Source: Oscillibacter sp. MSJ-31
GTDB lineage: Bacteria > Bacillota > Clostridia > Oscillospirales > Oscillospiraceae
NCBI RefSeq assembly: GCF_018918025.1
Contig: NZ_JAHLPT010000014.1
Location: 1-59,872, forward strand
Reading direction: 5' to 3'
DNA length: 59,872 nucleotides
Shown: one piece after another, positions 42,840-52,533 of the stretch
How the letters are laid out: every line of letters begins with the position of its first letter
Numbering within the stretch: the stretch's first letter is position 1
The notes under the pieces: generated by a model
Databases searched by the model: none
The model's input: only the letters and a program-made list of their open reading frames with translations
Told to the model about the DNA's origin: nothing
Translations under genes and position numbers: made by a program

Positions 42840-45800
42840 ATGAAGAAACGGATCGTCAGCCTGCTGCTGGTATTCTGCATGGTCATCACGCTCGTACCCG
42901 CCAATGTTCTGGCGGACGAGGTGAAGGGCCTTGCGGAGACGACAGCGGGCCAAACCCAGACGGCGGGCACGACGGCGGCAAAGCCGGAGAACCCGTTCGC
43001 CGACGTCAAGAGCGGCAGCTGGTATGAGGCGGCGGTTTTGTACGCCCGCGCCAACGGCTTCTTTGACGGGACCAGCGCGACGACCTTCGAGCCGGAAGGC
43101 TCGATGACGCGCGCGATGTTCGTCACGGTGCTCGGCCGCATGGCGGGCGTTGAGGCGGCGGACTACGCCGGCGCGACGGACTTCATCGACGTCGCGGAGG
43201 GAACCTGGTACGCGCCCTTTGTCAAGTGGGCGGCGCGCTACGGCATCACCACCGGCACCGGAAACGGGAAGTTCTCGCCGGACGGCAGGATCACCCGCGA
43301 GGAGATGGCGGTCTTCTTCGTGCGCTATTTTGAGACCTTTGACGCGATGCCGAAGGCCGATACGACGGTCACGACAAAGCCTGCCGACCTTGACGAGGTG
43401 TCCTCGTGGGCGCAGGACGCGGTGGGCAAGCTGTGGGCGCTGGGCCTGCTTAACGGCGACGGCGTGAATTTCGCGCCCAAGGATAAGGCGACCCGCGCCC
43501 AGACCGCCGCGCTCTGCCAGCGCACGGACAAGGCCGTGGAGACCTGGTACTCCGAGCCGGGCGTGAAGAGTGAGCGCGTGAGCGTCGAGCCGGGCAGCGG
43601 ACAGGAGAGCGGCGATAAGAAGCCCGAGGAGCAGAAGCCCTCGGGCGGCGGCAGCTCCGGCGGCGGCTCCACGGGCGGCGGCACGACCGTCACGACCCAT
43701 TATGAGGTCAGCTTCGTGGTCGAGGGCGCTTCGATGCCCAAATCGACCGTCGCCGCGGGTACGCGCATTTCCTCGCTGTCCACCCCAACGGTGGAGGGCA
43801 AGGTGTTCCTCGGCTGGTACTACGACAGCGCCCTGACCCGCGCGGCCGGGACGAACGACACCGTGAATCAGGACACGACCCTCTACGCCAAGCTGGGCGA
43901 GGTCATGGCGGTCAACGCCAACGAGGCGGAGACGCCCAACTATGTGACCGTGACCGTTCCGGCGGCGAATGTGAGCGGCTACACCTTCGGCATCAGAGGC
44001 TATGCCGAGGGCTGCATCGATTCCTTTATCAATGTGACGGCGAACAACGCCGAAATGAAGCAGACGGGCGACACGGCGGAGCCGTACCGCTACACGGTCA
44101 GCGGCACGGCCGTTTCGCCGGTGCTGGCGCAGGGCCAGACCTACCGCGTGGAGCTGAAGGCGGATTCCGACGCGCGCTTCGTGGTGGACGGCGCGGAGCA
44201 GGCGCCGAGCGTGCGCGTGCTGAACATCGTCACCGAGAAGGGGACGGTGGATCACCTCAAGCTCGCGGACGGCGTGAAGCTTCTTCCCGCGAGCAGCGTG
44301 AGCGATATGACCGGCACGGCGCTCGACGGTCTGTTCACCGCCTCCGCCCAGAGCGGCAGTGTGGAGCAGAACGAGAACACCGGCACGTTCCGCTACACCG
44401 GCGACGGCCTCGCCGTGGGCGACACCGTCGCCATCTACGAGGGCGCGAGCCCCGACCAGCGCACGATCGCCACCTCCGGCACAAGCGCGGACGGCGCGGT
44501 GGCCTACGTGCAGATCACGGCGGCCAGCGGCAATACCTATACCTATAAGACGGCGGATTCCGAGGACGTGCTCTTCACGCCCGACGTGCTGCCGGTGAGC
44601 GCGGCTGCGGACAAGGTCGCGGATGACGGCAGCGTGCTCACCGTCGATAAGCTTGACCTGACCTTTACCGACGACAAGTACGCCGACATGGGATTGGATT
44701 CCCAGACGACCATCGATGTGGGCGACTATCTGGCACTCTACACCGGCGATACAGCCGAGGGGGCGAGCGGCGCCGTCTACGGACGCATCACCGCGATCCG
44801 TGAGATCGAACTGGAGGAGACTGCGTGCTACGAGATCAAGTACGACGCCGTATCGCAGGATGAAGTTTTCGCGGCGATGGATCTCTACAGCACCCGCAAT
44901 GAGGAGATCGAGCTTTCCTCCGCGCAGAGGGCGGAGATCGAGGCTGACATGGAGCGTCAGGCCATCGAGAGCGGTTTCGTGGAAGAGGCTTCCCAATATC
45001 TTGCCGCGCTTGCTATGGAGACCGACGGCTTCCGCGAGCTGAGCGACGATCTGGACATGGACCTCTCGTCCTACTCCATCACCTATGCCGACGGCACGCC
45101 GGTGAGCGAGGGCGATATGGCGCTTATGGCGGGCCGCGCGCAGATCACCGAGAAGACGGTCGAGGCGACCGTCGCCGCGGGCTATGTGCTCCAGCACTTT
45201 GACGGCAGCAGCGGCGTGCGCGCCGAGCTGGCCATCCGCTTCAAGGTGGACGTGGGCGGCAAGCTCGAGATCGTCGTGCAGGCCATCTTCGAGCAGGAGG
45301 TGCTCCTGAGCGTCAACACCAGCGGCGGCGCGATCTGGAAGTGGAAGTGGATCTTCCCTTACATCTATGATTACCAGCTCAACGCCAACATCGACCTCGG
45401 CACCTACACCGGCATCGGCATTACCGCCACCGCCAAGACGGTCGGCGGGGAGGACGAGGACTTCGACTGGGCGCCCGTGACCGGAAACAGCGCGGAGAGC
45501 AAGATCCTCAACATCGGCCAGCAGATCACCGAGCTGATGGAGAAGAAGGAGGAATTCCTCGGCCAGAAGCTCGTGGACGAGAACGGCGAAGAGATCGAGT
45601 GGAGCGGCACCAACGGCGGCAGTCTCGCGGATAAGTATTCCGCGATGATGGAGGACGCCGAGGACAACTGGGTCGAGCTGTTCCGCCGGGAGATCTTCTC
45701 CAAGGAGGGGCCGGTCGATAAGCTCCATATCCTCGTTTATGGCATCAGCGCCGATTTCGTGGTCAGCGCCAATGTGTACGTCACGCTCGGCATGACCTTT

Positions 45801-48800
45801 ACCTACAGCACGGCGAAGCGCTACAACTTCTCCCTGCAGCTGTTCCACAAGCAGTCCACGAACCAGACCATTGATCTGGAAGAGCCCAACTACAACTTTG
45901 ATTTCTACGTCATGGGTACCATCGGCATCCGCGCGGGCGTGGAATTTGAGATCGGGATCGGCCTGTTTTCCCTCCGGCTGGATTCCATCGGCATTACAGC
46001 CGAGGCGGGAGCCTACGCGCGGCTGTGGGGCTACTTCTACTACCACCTGAGCTGGACAAAAAGCAGCGGCAAGGACTCCAATGCCTCCGGTGCGATGTTC
46101 GTCGAGATCGGTCTTTATCTCAAGATCACGTTCAAGGCGCAGCTCTTCTCAAGCGACAAGCTGACCTATCAGCCGACGCTCTATGAAAACGAGTGGCCGC
46201 TGTGGAGCGCGGGCGCGCAGGAGAATGTCTACGGCTTCCTCGACGGGGGAGAGGACTGCAATATCGTGCTCACGGGCCAGCGCTCCACCGGCCTTCCGCA
46301 GGACCTGTTCCGCATGAGCTACATGGATATGAAGACGGGCGAGCAGTTCGGCGTGCTGAACGACGAGGGCGCGCTGGAGGATGAGGATAAGCCCGCCAAG
46401 CTCTTCGGCGCGTCGAGCTTCACCATCGACATCAGCAACCCGAAGTTCCGCTATGACGGGAATACCAACACCGTCACCGTGACGCCCGGCGACTCCACCG
46501 CGGAGTCCTGCGACATCCGGATCCTATGGAAGAACGCCCCGCTGGCGTTCACCGACCGACCGATCAGCCGCACGGTCCACATCGATTGGAGCGATCCGGC
46601 CGAGGCGCGCTACATCGCCTTTGATACGCGCGGCGGCAGTCTGGTGTCTGCCCTGTCCCTGCGCGCGGGCGCGGCGGTCCGTCAGCCCGTGAATCCGACC
46701 AGACAGGGCTATGACTTCGCCGGCTGGTATACGGACAGAAGCTGCACGACACCGTTCGACTTCCCGTCCACCATGCCGGACTACTACGCGGACAGCAACC
46801 ACCGGTACAAGGGCATTACGGTCTACGCGAAGTGGACCCCGCGCGACGACACCAAGTACACCGTCGAGCACTATAAGCAGACGGTCGCCGGCGGCTATGA
46901 GCTGGCCGCGGAAGACACCCAGACGCTTCTCGGCACGACCGAGGGCATGACCGCGGCGGCAGAGAAGAGCTACACAGGCTTCCAGCTCAAGAAGATCGAG
47001 CAGACCACGATCATGCCGGACGGCAGCTCGGTGGCCAAGGTCTACTACGACCGCGAGCTCTATCCGGTCACGTTCGCTTACAACGTGGCGGGGCTGGAGG
47101 GCAGCGACATGGTCTACCGCATCCGGTATGAGGGCACAGTCTATCCGCCCCGGCTGACGCTCGGCGGCTATGACTTCGCGGGCTATGAGGACCTGACGCT
47201 TGATGAGAGCGGCGGACTGAAGGTCACGCAGGCGCTGCGCTTCAACGCGACCTGGACGCCGCGCACCGACACACCCTACCGCGTGGAATACTACACCCAG
47301 AGCGCAGACGGCCGCGGATATCTGCTCCTTGACGGCGAGCACGACATCGTGAGCAAGACCGGTGAAACGGACAAGAGCCTGCCCATCCGCGCTCTGGCGG
47401 ACGCCCGCGACGGACTGACGCTCGTGCGCGCGAAGGTCAACGGCACAGAGGTCGACAAGACCACGGGCTCTTACACCGTCAGCCGGGACGGCAGGACGGT
47501 CGTGAAGCTGTATTATGACCGCGTGCCGGTCATGCTGCACTTTGTGAGCAACGGCGGCAGCGATGCCGCGGATATTACGAAGGGCTTCGGCATGAAGGTC
47601 GTCCTGCCGACGCCGGTCAGAGAGGGCTACCGCTTCGACGGCTGGTTCACCGACTCTGCGCTGACGGAGCCGTTTACCGCGCGGGTCATGCCCGACCGGG
47701 ATACGACCCTCTACGCCAAGTGGACGGCGCTCGGCCAGAGCGTGACCGTGCGCCACAACGTGCTCAAGACCGACGGCAGCGGCTATGAGGTCGCGGAAAC
47801 CGAGCAGAAGACCGACGTCTGCACAGACGATGTGCTGCCGCTTGCGGAGCTTGTGAACGGCGCTCTGCTGGTTCCGGACGGCATCGAATACCGCGAGGCG
47901 AGGGTGGACGGCACGGTGCAGACGAGCTATACCGTTTCCGCAGCGGGCGGAGCCGTTGACCTCTACTATGACCGCGTGCCGCATACCCTGACGTGGGATT
48001 TCAACGGCGGCACGGTGGAAAATGACGATTACACAAAGGGCGGCGTTCTCTACGGCACGGCGCTTGTCTTCCCGGCTGTGACGAAGGCGGGCTACGGACT
48101 GCGCTGGAGCGCGGAGGAGGGCCTGACCATGCCCGCGCATGACCTGACCATCACCGCGGACTGGGAGGCGGGCGCGCAGACGATGACCGTGCGCCACAAC
48201 GTGCGCAGAACCGACGGCAACGGCTACGACGCGGTGAAGACCGAGCATAAGAGCGTCCGGACGGAGGAGACGATGACGCTCTACTCCCTTGCAAGCGACA
48301 CGGTGCTTGTCGAGGGCGGCATCACCTACCGTGAAGCGAGGGTCAACGGCACGGTACAGGAGACCTACACGGTCCCCGCGAGCGGGCTTGCGGACATCGA
48401 CCTCTATTATGAGCGCGTACCCTATGCGCTGACATGGGTGTTCAACGGCGGCACGGCGGCGAGCAGCGGCTATACGGCGGAGAGCAGCTATGTGGTGTCC
48501 TACGATACCGTGATCCTCACGCCCACGCTGGAAAAGACGGGCTACGCCTTTGCCGGCTGGTACACGGACGAAACGTATACCGCGCCGATGAGCGACGGCA
48601 TGAGGATGCCCGCGCACGACGTGACGCTCTACGCCAAGTGGACGGCAGGCACGGCGACGCCTTACAGGGTTGAATATTACCAGCAGAACGCGGACGACGA
48701 CGGCTATACGGAGACGGACGCCGCTTCGCTCACCGGCGTGACCGGCGAGCCGGTCACGGCGGCGGAAAAGCGCTATACGGACTTCCATTTCAACGCGGAG

Positions 48801-51800
48801 AAGTCGACGACCGGCGGCACCGTCGCGGCGGACGGCTCGCTCGTGCTCCGGCTGTACTACGACCGTGACACCTACACCGTGACCTTCCATGGCAACGGCG
48901 GTACGCCCGCGGCCGCAGAGGTGACCTTCAAGGTCGGCCAGACCATCCGCACGAGCGAGCCCGTGAACGACGGCTACGCCTTTACGGGGTGGTACACCGA
49001 GGCGGCGTGCGAGACCGCGGCCCCGACGGTCATGCCCGCGCAGCCGCTGACGCTGTATGCCGGCTGGAGGGCAGGCGAGGTCAATTATAAGGTCCTGCGC
49101 TACGAGATGGACCTGAATGGACAGTATGTGTGCGTGACGGCAGGCGAGGGGACGGTCACCGGCGTGATGGGCAGCAGCCTTGCGCTCGGCACGCTCGCGC
49201 CGGGCAAGGAGGGCTTCACCTTTGTCCGTGCCACCAATACCCTTTCCGGCGGCGTGGAAACGGAGATCTCCGCGGAAAGCGTTTCCGTGGCCAAGGGCAT
49301 GACCGTGAAGCTCTACTACAGCCGCAACAAGTACACCATCCAGTGGGATCTTGCGGGCGGAACGGCGGAGAACGAGGGCAGCTACACCACGGGCGAGGTC
49401 TACTACGGCACGCCCATCGTCCAGCCTGCGAATCCCAAGCGCTTCGCCTATACGCACAGCGGCTGGAAGGATAAGACCTCCGGCACTGCGGCCGAGGCGA
49501 TCCCCGAGACCATGCCCGCACGGAACCTCTCCTACGGCTTGAGCTGGACGAGGGGCGACGCCACCTACGAGCTGCAGGTCTTCTTCATGGATCTGCAGGG
49601 ACAGTACCCGGGCGAGCCGGATATGACCAGAACGGTGAGGGGGACGACGCCCAACACGGCGATTGACCTGACCAAGATAACGGAGAGCAGCATCTACAGC
49701 TACCTGAGTGAGGCGATGCCGGAAATGGGAGTGGCGCTGAGCGAGGGCGGATTTGCGTTTGAGCGCGCGACGGCAAACGGCGAGGCATGGCCGGAAAGCC
49801 TGATCTTTGACCACGACGGCATTACCGTCCAGCTCTACTATGAGCGCTGCCAGTTTAACCTGACATGGGACCTTGAACCTCTCGGCAAGGCAGATCCGAG
49901 TACGCCGTTTACCGGCGGCGCTAACCGTGCGGAGCCGGTCTACTACGGTACGCCCATCGTTGCGCCGAAGGCGGAGCGGACAGGGTATTCCCTCAACTGC
50001 TGGTTCGACCCGGGGACCAATAAGTCGGTAGACCTTGAAGGCATGACCATGCCTGCGAAGGATCTGACTTACAAAGTCGAATGGAAAACGAACAAGTATA
50101 CCATCTCCTTTGACTTTGCCGGCGGCCATGTGAGCGGCAAGCCCGGGACGACCAGCCTCGCATCGGTCAATAAGGAGTATGATTCCACCTACAAGATTCC
50201 GGTTTATGTGAGCAGGGATGGCTACGACTTCGTTTGCTGGCGCGATCAGGACGGAACGGAATATCAGGCGGCCGGATCGGTCACGGTCCCTGCGAAGGAC
50301 CTGACGCTCACGGCGGTCTGGACGCCTCTGCAGCGGGCGATTCAGTTCCAGGAGGAAGACGGCACGGCGGCCGCCGGCTGGAAGCTGGCAGACGGGACCG
50401 ATTACCCTGAGGTCATTTATCTCTATGAAACCGGCGCGGAGGTCCCCGCACCCGTGAGGACCGGCTACCACCTTGCCGGTTGGTACGCCAACGGCGGCAC
50501 GGAGCTGCTGAAGCCGGACAGCGACGGCGTGCTGCGCCTTGCCAGCGGCAATGCGGATTACGCCATTGAGCTGACGCTCAAGGCGGCATGGGAAGCGAAT
50601 TCGTACAGCATCCGCTTCGACGCCAACGGCGGCGCGGGGACGATGCCCGAGCAAGACGCTGTCTACGATATGGAGTCTGCGCTGACGGGCAACACCTTTG
50701 AGAAGAAAAACTATTCCTTCAAGGAATGGAACACCGAGAAGAACGGCGGCGGCACGGCCTATGCAGACGGAGCGAACGTCCTCAATCTGACCGCGGAGAA
50801 CGGCGGAACGGTCACGCTCTACGCGCAGTGGGAGCCTACTGTGTACACGGTCACCTATGAGCTGAACGGCGGTACGGCGGGCGACGGCTGCCCGGCGACG
50901 TATACCGTGGAAAGCGAAACGGCCACGCTCGGCAACCCCACCAAGGAGAACTGCAACTTCATGGGCTGGTATACGACCGCGGACTTCGCCGAAGGGACGC
51001 AGATCACGGAGCTGCCCGGCGACCATACCGAGAACCTGAAGCTCTACGCCAAGTGGGAACATCTGGTGTGGAACATCAGCTACGAGCTTGGCGAGGTTGG
51101 AAGCGTCGATAATAACCCCAATCCGACCACGGTGAACCAGGGCGAGTCCTTCACGCTGATGCCTCTGTCCAAGACGGGCTGGAAGTTCCTGGGCTGGGCG
51201 CTGAGCGAGGGAAGCACGGCGATCGACGGTTCGACGGACAAAGCAGGCGTTTCGTATAGACCGACCGGCAACACGACGCTCTACGCGCTTTGGGAGCACC
51301 CCACCTATACGGTCACGTTCAAAGGGGGTACTGAGACCACCGATACCTATGAGACGTTGACGAAGTTTTATGGTGAGATTGTGAAGCTGCCGACGCCGCG
51401 AACGACCAATTCCGCACTGGAGTTTGCGGGCTGGAGGGATGCGCTTACTGGCAGGGAATATGATCCGAGCACGAATGATTATTCGGTGCCGGAGCGTAAT
51501 GCCACGCTGCAGGCGGTATGGCGCCTGAAGGGCGAGATCAAAACGACGGAGGAATTCCTCGCGCTTGCGACGGCATGCAGCGGAAGCAGTGGCAGAAAGT
51601 ACAAGAGGAATACGAAGCGCATCTGCGTAAAGAACGACATCGAGGTCCCGGCGGGAACGCAGCTTGACCTGAGCGACTTCACGGGCGAGATCACCTCCGG
51701 CTCCGAGACCGCCCAGACAACGATCACCATGACCGGCACGGAAAACTATAAGCCGCTGTTTGGCAACGAGATCTCCTGCAAGATCTATAACATCAACATC

Positions 51801-52523
51801 GCGTTCGAGAACGCAAGCGTCACGGCAGACGGTATGTACACCAGCGGCAACAACTACTCCTTCTGGGGCGTCTTTGGCGGCACGCTCGAGACTGGAGGCA
51901 TCCTGAGGGGCTGCACGGTGAACGGACGCGGCAGCAAGAGCGTTACCATCAGCCTTGTGAAGGACGCGTACGAATACGTCGGCGGACTGGTGGGCAGCAA
52001 CGGCGGTACCATCCAGAACTGCGGCGTGGGCGCGGACACGGCGCATCCCGTGAAGCTGATCGTCAATAACAACCGGAGCGGAGACCTCGATGTGGGCGGT
52101 CTTGCGGGCTACAACAGCGTCGAAGGCGGCTTGATCCTGTACGATCAAAACGAGGTCCAGATCAACGAGAATGGCAGCACGAAGCTGACGGTGAGCATGG
52201 AGCTGACCGTAGCGGGAATACGGCTCGCGCTGCATGCCGGCGGAATTGCCGGCTATGTCAACCGGAGCAGCATCGAGTTCCGGGACGGCTCGGACGTTGC
52301 AGTGTATTTTGCCCACGAGAACCAGACGGGCAAGTCCTACGCCGGCGACGCCGTGGGCGCCTTGGTGGGCTATCTGTACGGAGACAAAGTCGGAGGAAGC
52401 AAGGGCAGGCTCACCATCGCCGCCGGCGCGTCTCTGACGCACACGGTGGGCAGCGGCGTGAGCGCGAGTCGCTGTGGCGAGGTCACCAATGGCGCCATTG
52501 TCTCGGACCTCCGCAAGCCCTGA
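42840..52523 (+). CDS. Giant SLH-anchored surface protein with Listeria-Bacteroides repeats
   Basis: About 3,227 residues. A signal peptide (KKRIVSLLLVFCMVITLVPA) is followed by three SLH domains (about residues 50-235: FADVKSGSWYEAAVLYARAN, FIDVAEGTWYAPFVKWAARY, and a third), a Gly/Ser linker (about 265-285), and one repeat of the InlB B / Flg_new type. Residues about 370-1250 are unique and beta-rich. From about 1255 to 2900 run more than fifteen Listeria-Bacteroides repeats (GYDFAGWYTD...LYAKW) alternating with MucBP-like units (YRVEYYTQSADGRGYL). The end has GLUG-like motifs (YVGGLVGSNGGTIQNCGVG). It should bind cell-wall polymer through SLH and project as a long rod, probably an adhesin. 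The ATG at 42840 follows GGGAG. Confidence 0.92.
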   Translation: MKKRIVSLLLVFCMVITLVPANVLADEVKGLAETTAGQTQTAGTTAAKPENPFADVKSGSWYEAAVLYARANGFFDGTSATTFEPEGSMTRAMFVTVLGRMAGVEAADYAGATDFIDVAEGTWYAPFVKWAARYGITTGTGNGKFSPDGRITREEMAVFFVRYFETFDAMPKADTTVTTKPADLDEVSSWAQDAVGKLWALGLLNGDGVNFAPKDKATRAQTAALCQRTDKAVETWYSEPGVKSERVSVEPGSGQESGDKKPEEQKPSGGGSSGGGSTGGGTTVTTHYEVSFVVEGASMPKSTVAAGTRISSLSTPTVEGKVFLGWYYDSALTRAAGTNDTVNQDTTLYAKLGEVMAVNANEAETPNYVTVTVPAANVSGYTFGIRGYAEGCIDSFINVTANNAEMKQTGDTAEPYRYTVSGTAVSPVLAQGQTYRVELKADSDARFVVDGAEQAPSVRVLNIVTEKGTVDHLKLADGVKLLPASSVSDMTGTALDGLFTASAQSGSVEQNENTGTFRYTGDGLAVGDTVAIYEGASPDQRTIATSGTSADGAVAYVQITAASGNTYTYKTADSEDVLFTPDVLPVSAAADKVADDGSVLTVDKLDLTFTDDKYADMGLDSQTTIDVGDYLALYTGDTAEGASGAVYGRITAIREIELEETACYEIKYDAVSQDEVFAAMDLYSTRNEEIELSSAQRAEIEADMERQAIESGFVEEASQYLAALAMETDGFRELSDDLDMDLSSYSITYADGTPVSEGDMALMAGRAQITEKTVEATVAAGYVLQHFDGSSGVRAELAIRFKVDVGGKLEIVVQAIFEQEVLLSVNTSGGAIWKWKWIFPYIYDYQLNANIDLGTYTGIGITATAKTVGGEDEDFDWAPVTGNSAESKILNIGQQITELMEKKEEFLGQKLVDENGEEIEWSGTNGGSLADKYSAMMEDAEDNWVELFRREIFSKEGPVDKLHILVYGISADFVVSANVYVTLGMTFTYSTAKRYNFSLQLFHKQSTNQTIDLEEPNYNFDFYVMGTIGIRAGVEFEIGIGLFSLRLDSIGITAEAGAYARLWGYFYYHLSWTKSSGKDSNASGAMFVEIGLYLKITFKAQLFSSDKLTYQPTLYENEWPLWSAGAQENVYGFLDGGEDCNIVLTGQRSTGLPQDLFRMSYMDMKTGEQFGVLNDEGALEDEDKPAKLFGASSFTIDISNPKFRYDGNTNTVTVTPGDSTAESCDIRILWKNAPLAFTDRPISRTVHIDWSDPAEARYIAFDTRGGSLVSALSLRAGAAVRQPVNPTRQGYDFAGWYTDRSCTTPFDFPSTMPDYYADSNHRYKGITVYAKWTPRDDTKYTVEHYKQTVAGGYELAAEDTQTLLGTTEGMTAAAEKSYTGFQLKKIEQTTIMPDGSSVAKVYYDRELYPVTFAYNVAGLEGSDMVYRIRYEGTVYPPRLTLGGYDFAGYEDLTLDESGGLKVTQALRFNATWTPRTDTPYRVEYYTQSADGRGYLLLDGEHDIVSKTGETDKSLPIRALADARDGLTLVRAKVNGTEVDKTTGSYTVSRDGRTVVKLYYDRVPVMLHFVSNGGSDAADITKGFGMKVVLPTPVREGYRFDGWFTDSALTEPFTARVMPDRDTTLYAKWTALGQSVTVRHNVLKTDGSGYEVAETEQKTDVCTDDVLPLAELVNGALLVPDGIEYREARVDGTVQTSYTVSAAGGAVDLYYDRVPHTLTWDFNGGTVENDDYTKGGVLYGTALVFPAVTKAGYGLRWSAEEGLTMPAHDLTITADWEAGAQTMTVRHNVRRTDGNGYDAVKTEHKSVRTEETMTLYSLASDTVLVEGGITYREARVNGTVQETYTVPASGLADIDLYYERVPYALTWVFNGGTAASSGYTAESSYVVSYDTVILTPTLEKTGYAFAGWYTDETYTAPMSDGMRMPAHDVTLYAKWTAGTATPYRVEYYQQNADDDGYTETDAASLTGVTGEPVTAAEKRYTDFHFNAEKSTTGGTVAADGSLVLRLYYDRDTYTVTFHGNGGTPAAAEVTFKVGQTIRTSEPVNDGYAFTGWYTEAACETAAPTVMPAQPLTLYAGWRAGEVNYKVLRYEMDLNGQYVCVTAGEGTVTGVMGSSLALGTLAPGKEGFTFVRATNTLSGGVETEISAESVSVAKGMTVKLYYSRNKYTIQWDLAGGTAENEGSYTTGEVYYGTPIVQPANPKRFAYTHSGWKDKTSGTAAEAIPETMPARNLSYGLSWTRGDATYELQVFFMDLQGQYPGEPDMTRTVRGTTPNTAIDLTKITESSIYSYLSEAMPEMGVALSEGGFAFERATANGEAWPESLIFDHDGITVQLYYERCQFNLTWDLEPLGKADPSTPFTGGANRAEPVYYGTPIVAPKAERTGYSLNCWFDPGTNKSVDLEGMTMPAKDLTYKVEWKTNKYTISFDFAGGHVSGKPGTTSLASVNKEYDSTYKIPVYVSRDGYDFVCWRDQDGTEYQAAGSVTVPAKDLTLTAVWTPLQRAIQFQEEDGTAAAGWKLADGTDYPEVIYLYETGAEVPAPVRTGYHLAGWYANGGTELLKPDSDGVLRLASGNADYAIELTLKAAWEANSYSIRFDANGGAGTMPEQDAVYDMESALTGNTFEKKNYSFKEWNTEKNGGGTAYADGANVLNLTAENGGTVTLYAQWEPTVYTVTYELNGGTAGDGCPATYTVESETATLGNPTKENCNFMGWYTTADFAEGTQITELPGDHTENLKLYAKWEHLVWNISYELGEVGSVDNNPNPTTVNQGESFTLMPLSKTGWKFLGWALSEGSTAIDGSTDKAGVSYRPTGNTTLYALWEHPTYTVTFKGGTETTDTYETLTKFYGEIVKLPTPRTTNSALEFAGWRDALTGREYDPSTNDYSVPERNATLQAVWRLKGEIKTTEEFLALATACSGSSGRKYKRNTKRICVKNDIEVPAGTQLDLSDFTGEITSGSETAQTTITMTGTENYKPLFGNEISCKIYNINIAFENASVTADGMYTSGNNYSFWGVFGGTLETGGILRGCTVNGRGSKSVTISLVKDAYEYVGGLVGSNGGTIQNCGVGADTAHPVKLIVNNNRSGDLDVGGLAGYNSVEGGLILYDQNEVQINENGSTKLTVSMELTVAGIRLALHAGGIAGYVNRSSIEFRDGSDVAVYFAHENQTGKSYAGDAVGALVGYLYGDKVGGSKGRLTIAAGASLTHTVGSGVSASRCGEVTNGAIVSDLRKP

Positions 52524-52533
52524 CCGGACGCCC

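Noticed and set aside
42822-46046. Minus-strand open frame of over 1,000 codons opposite the start of the giant gene
   Set aside because: Same reasoning: an antisense shadow in GC-rich, codon-biased DNA.
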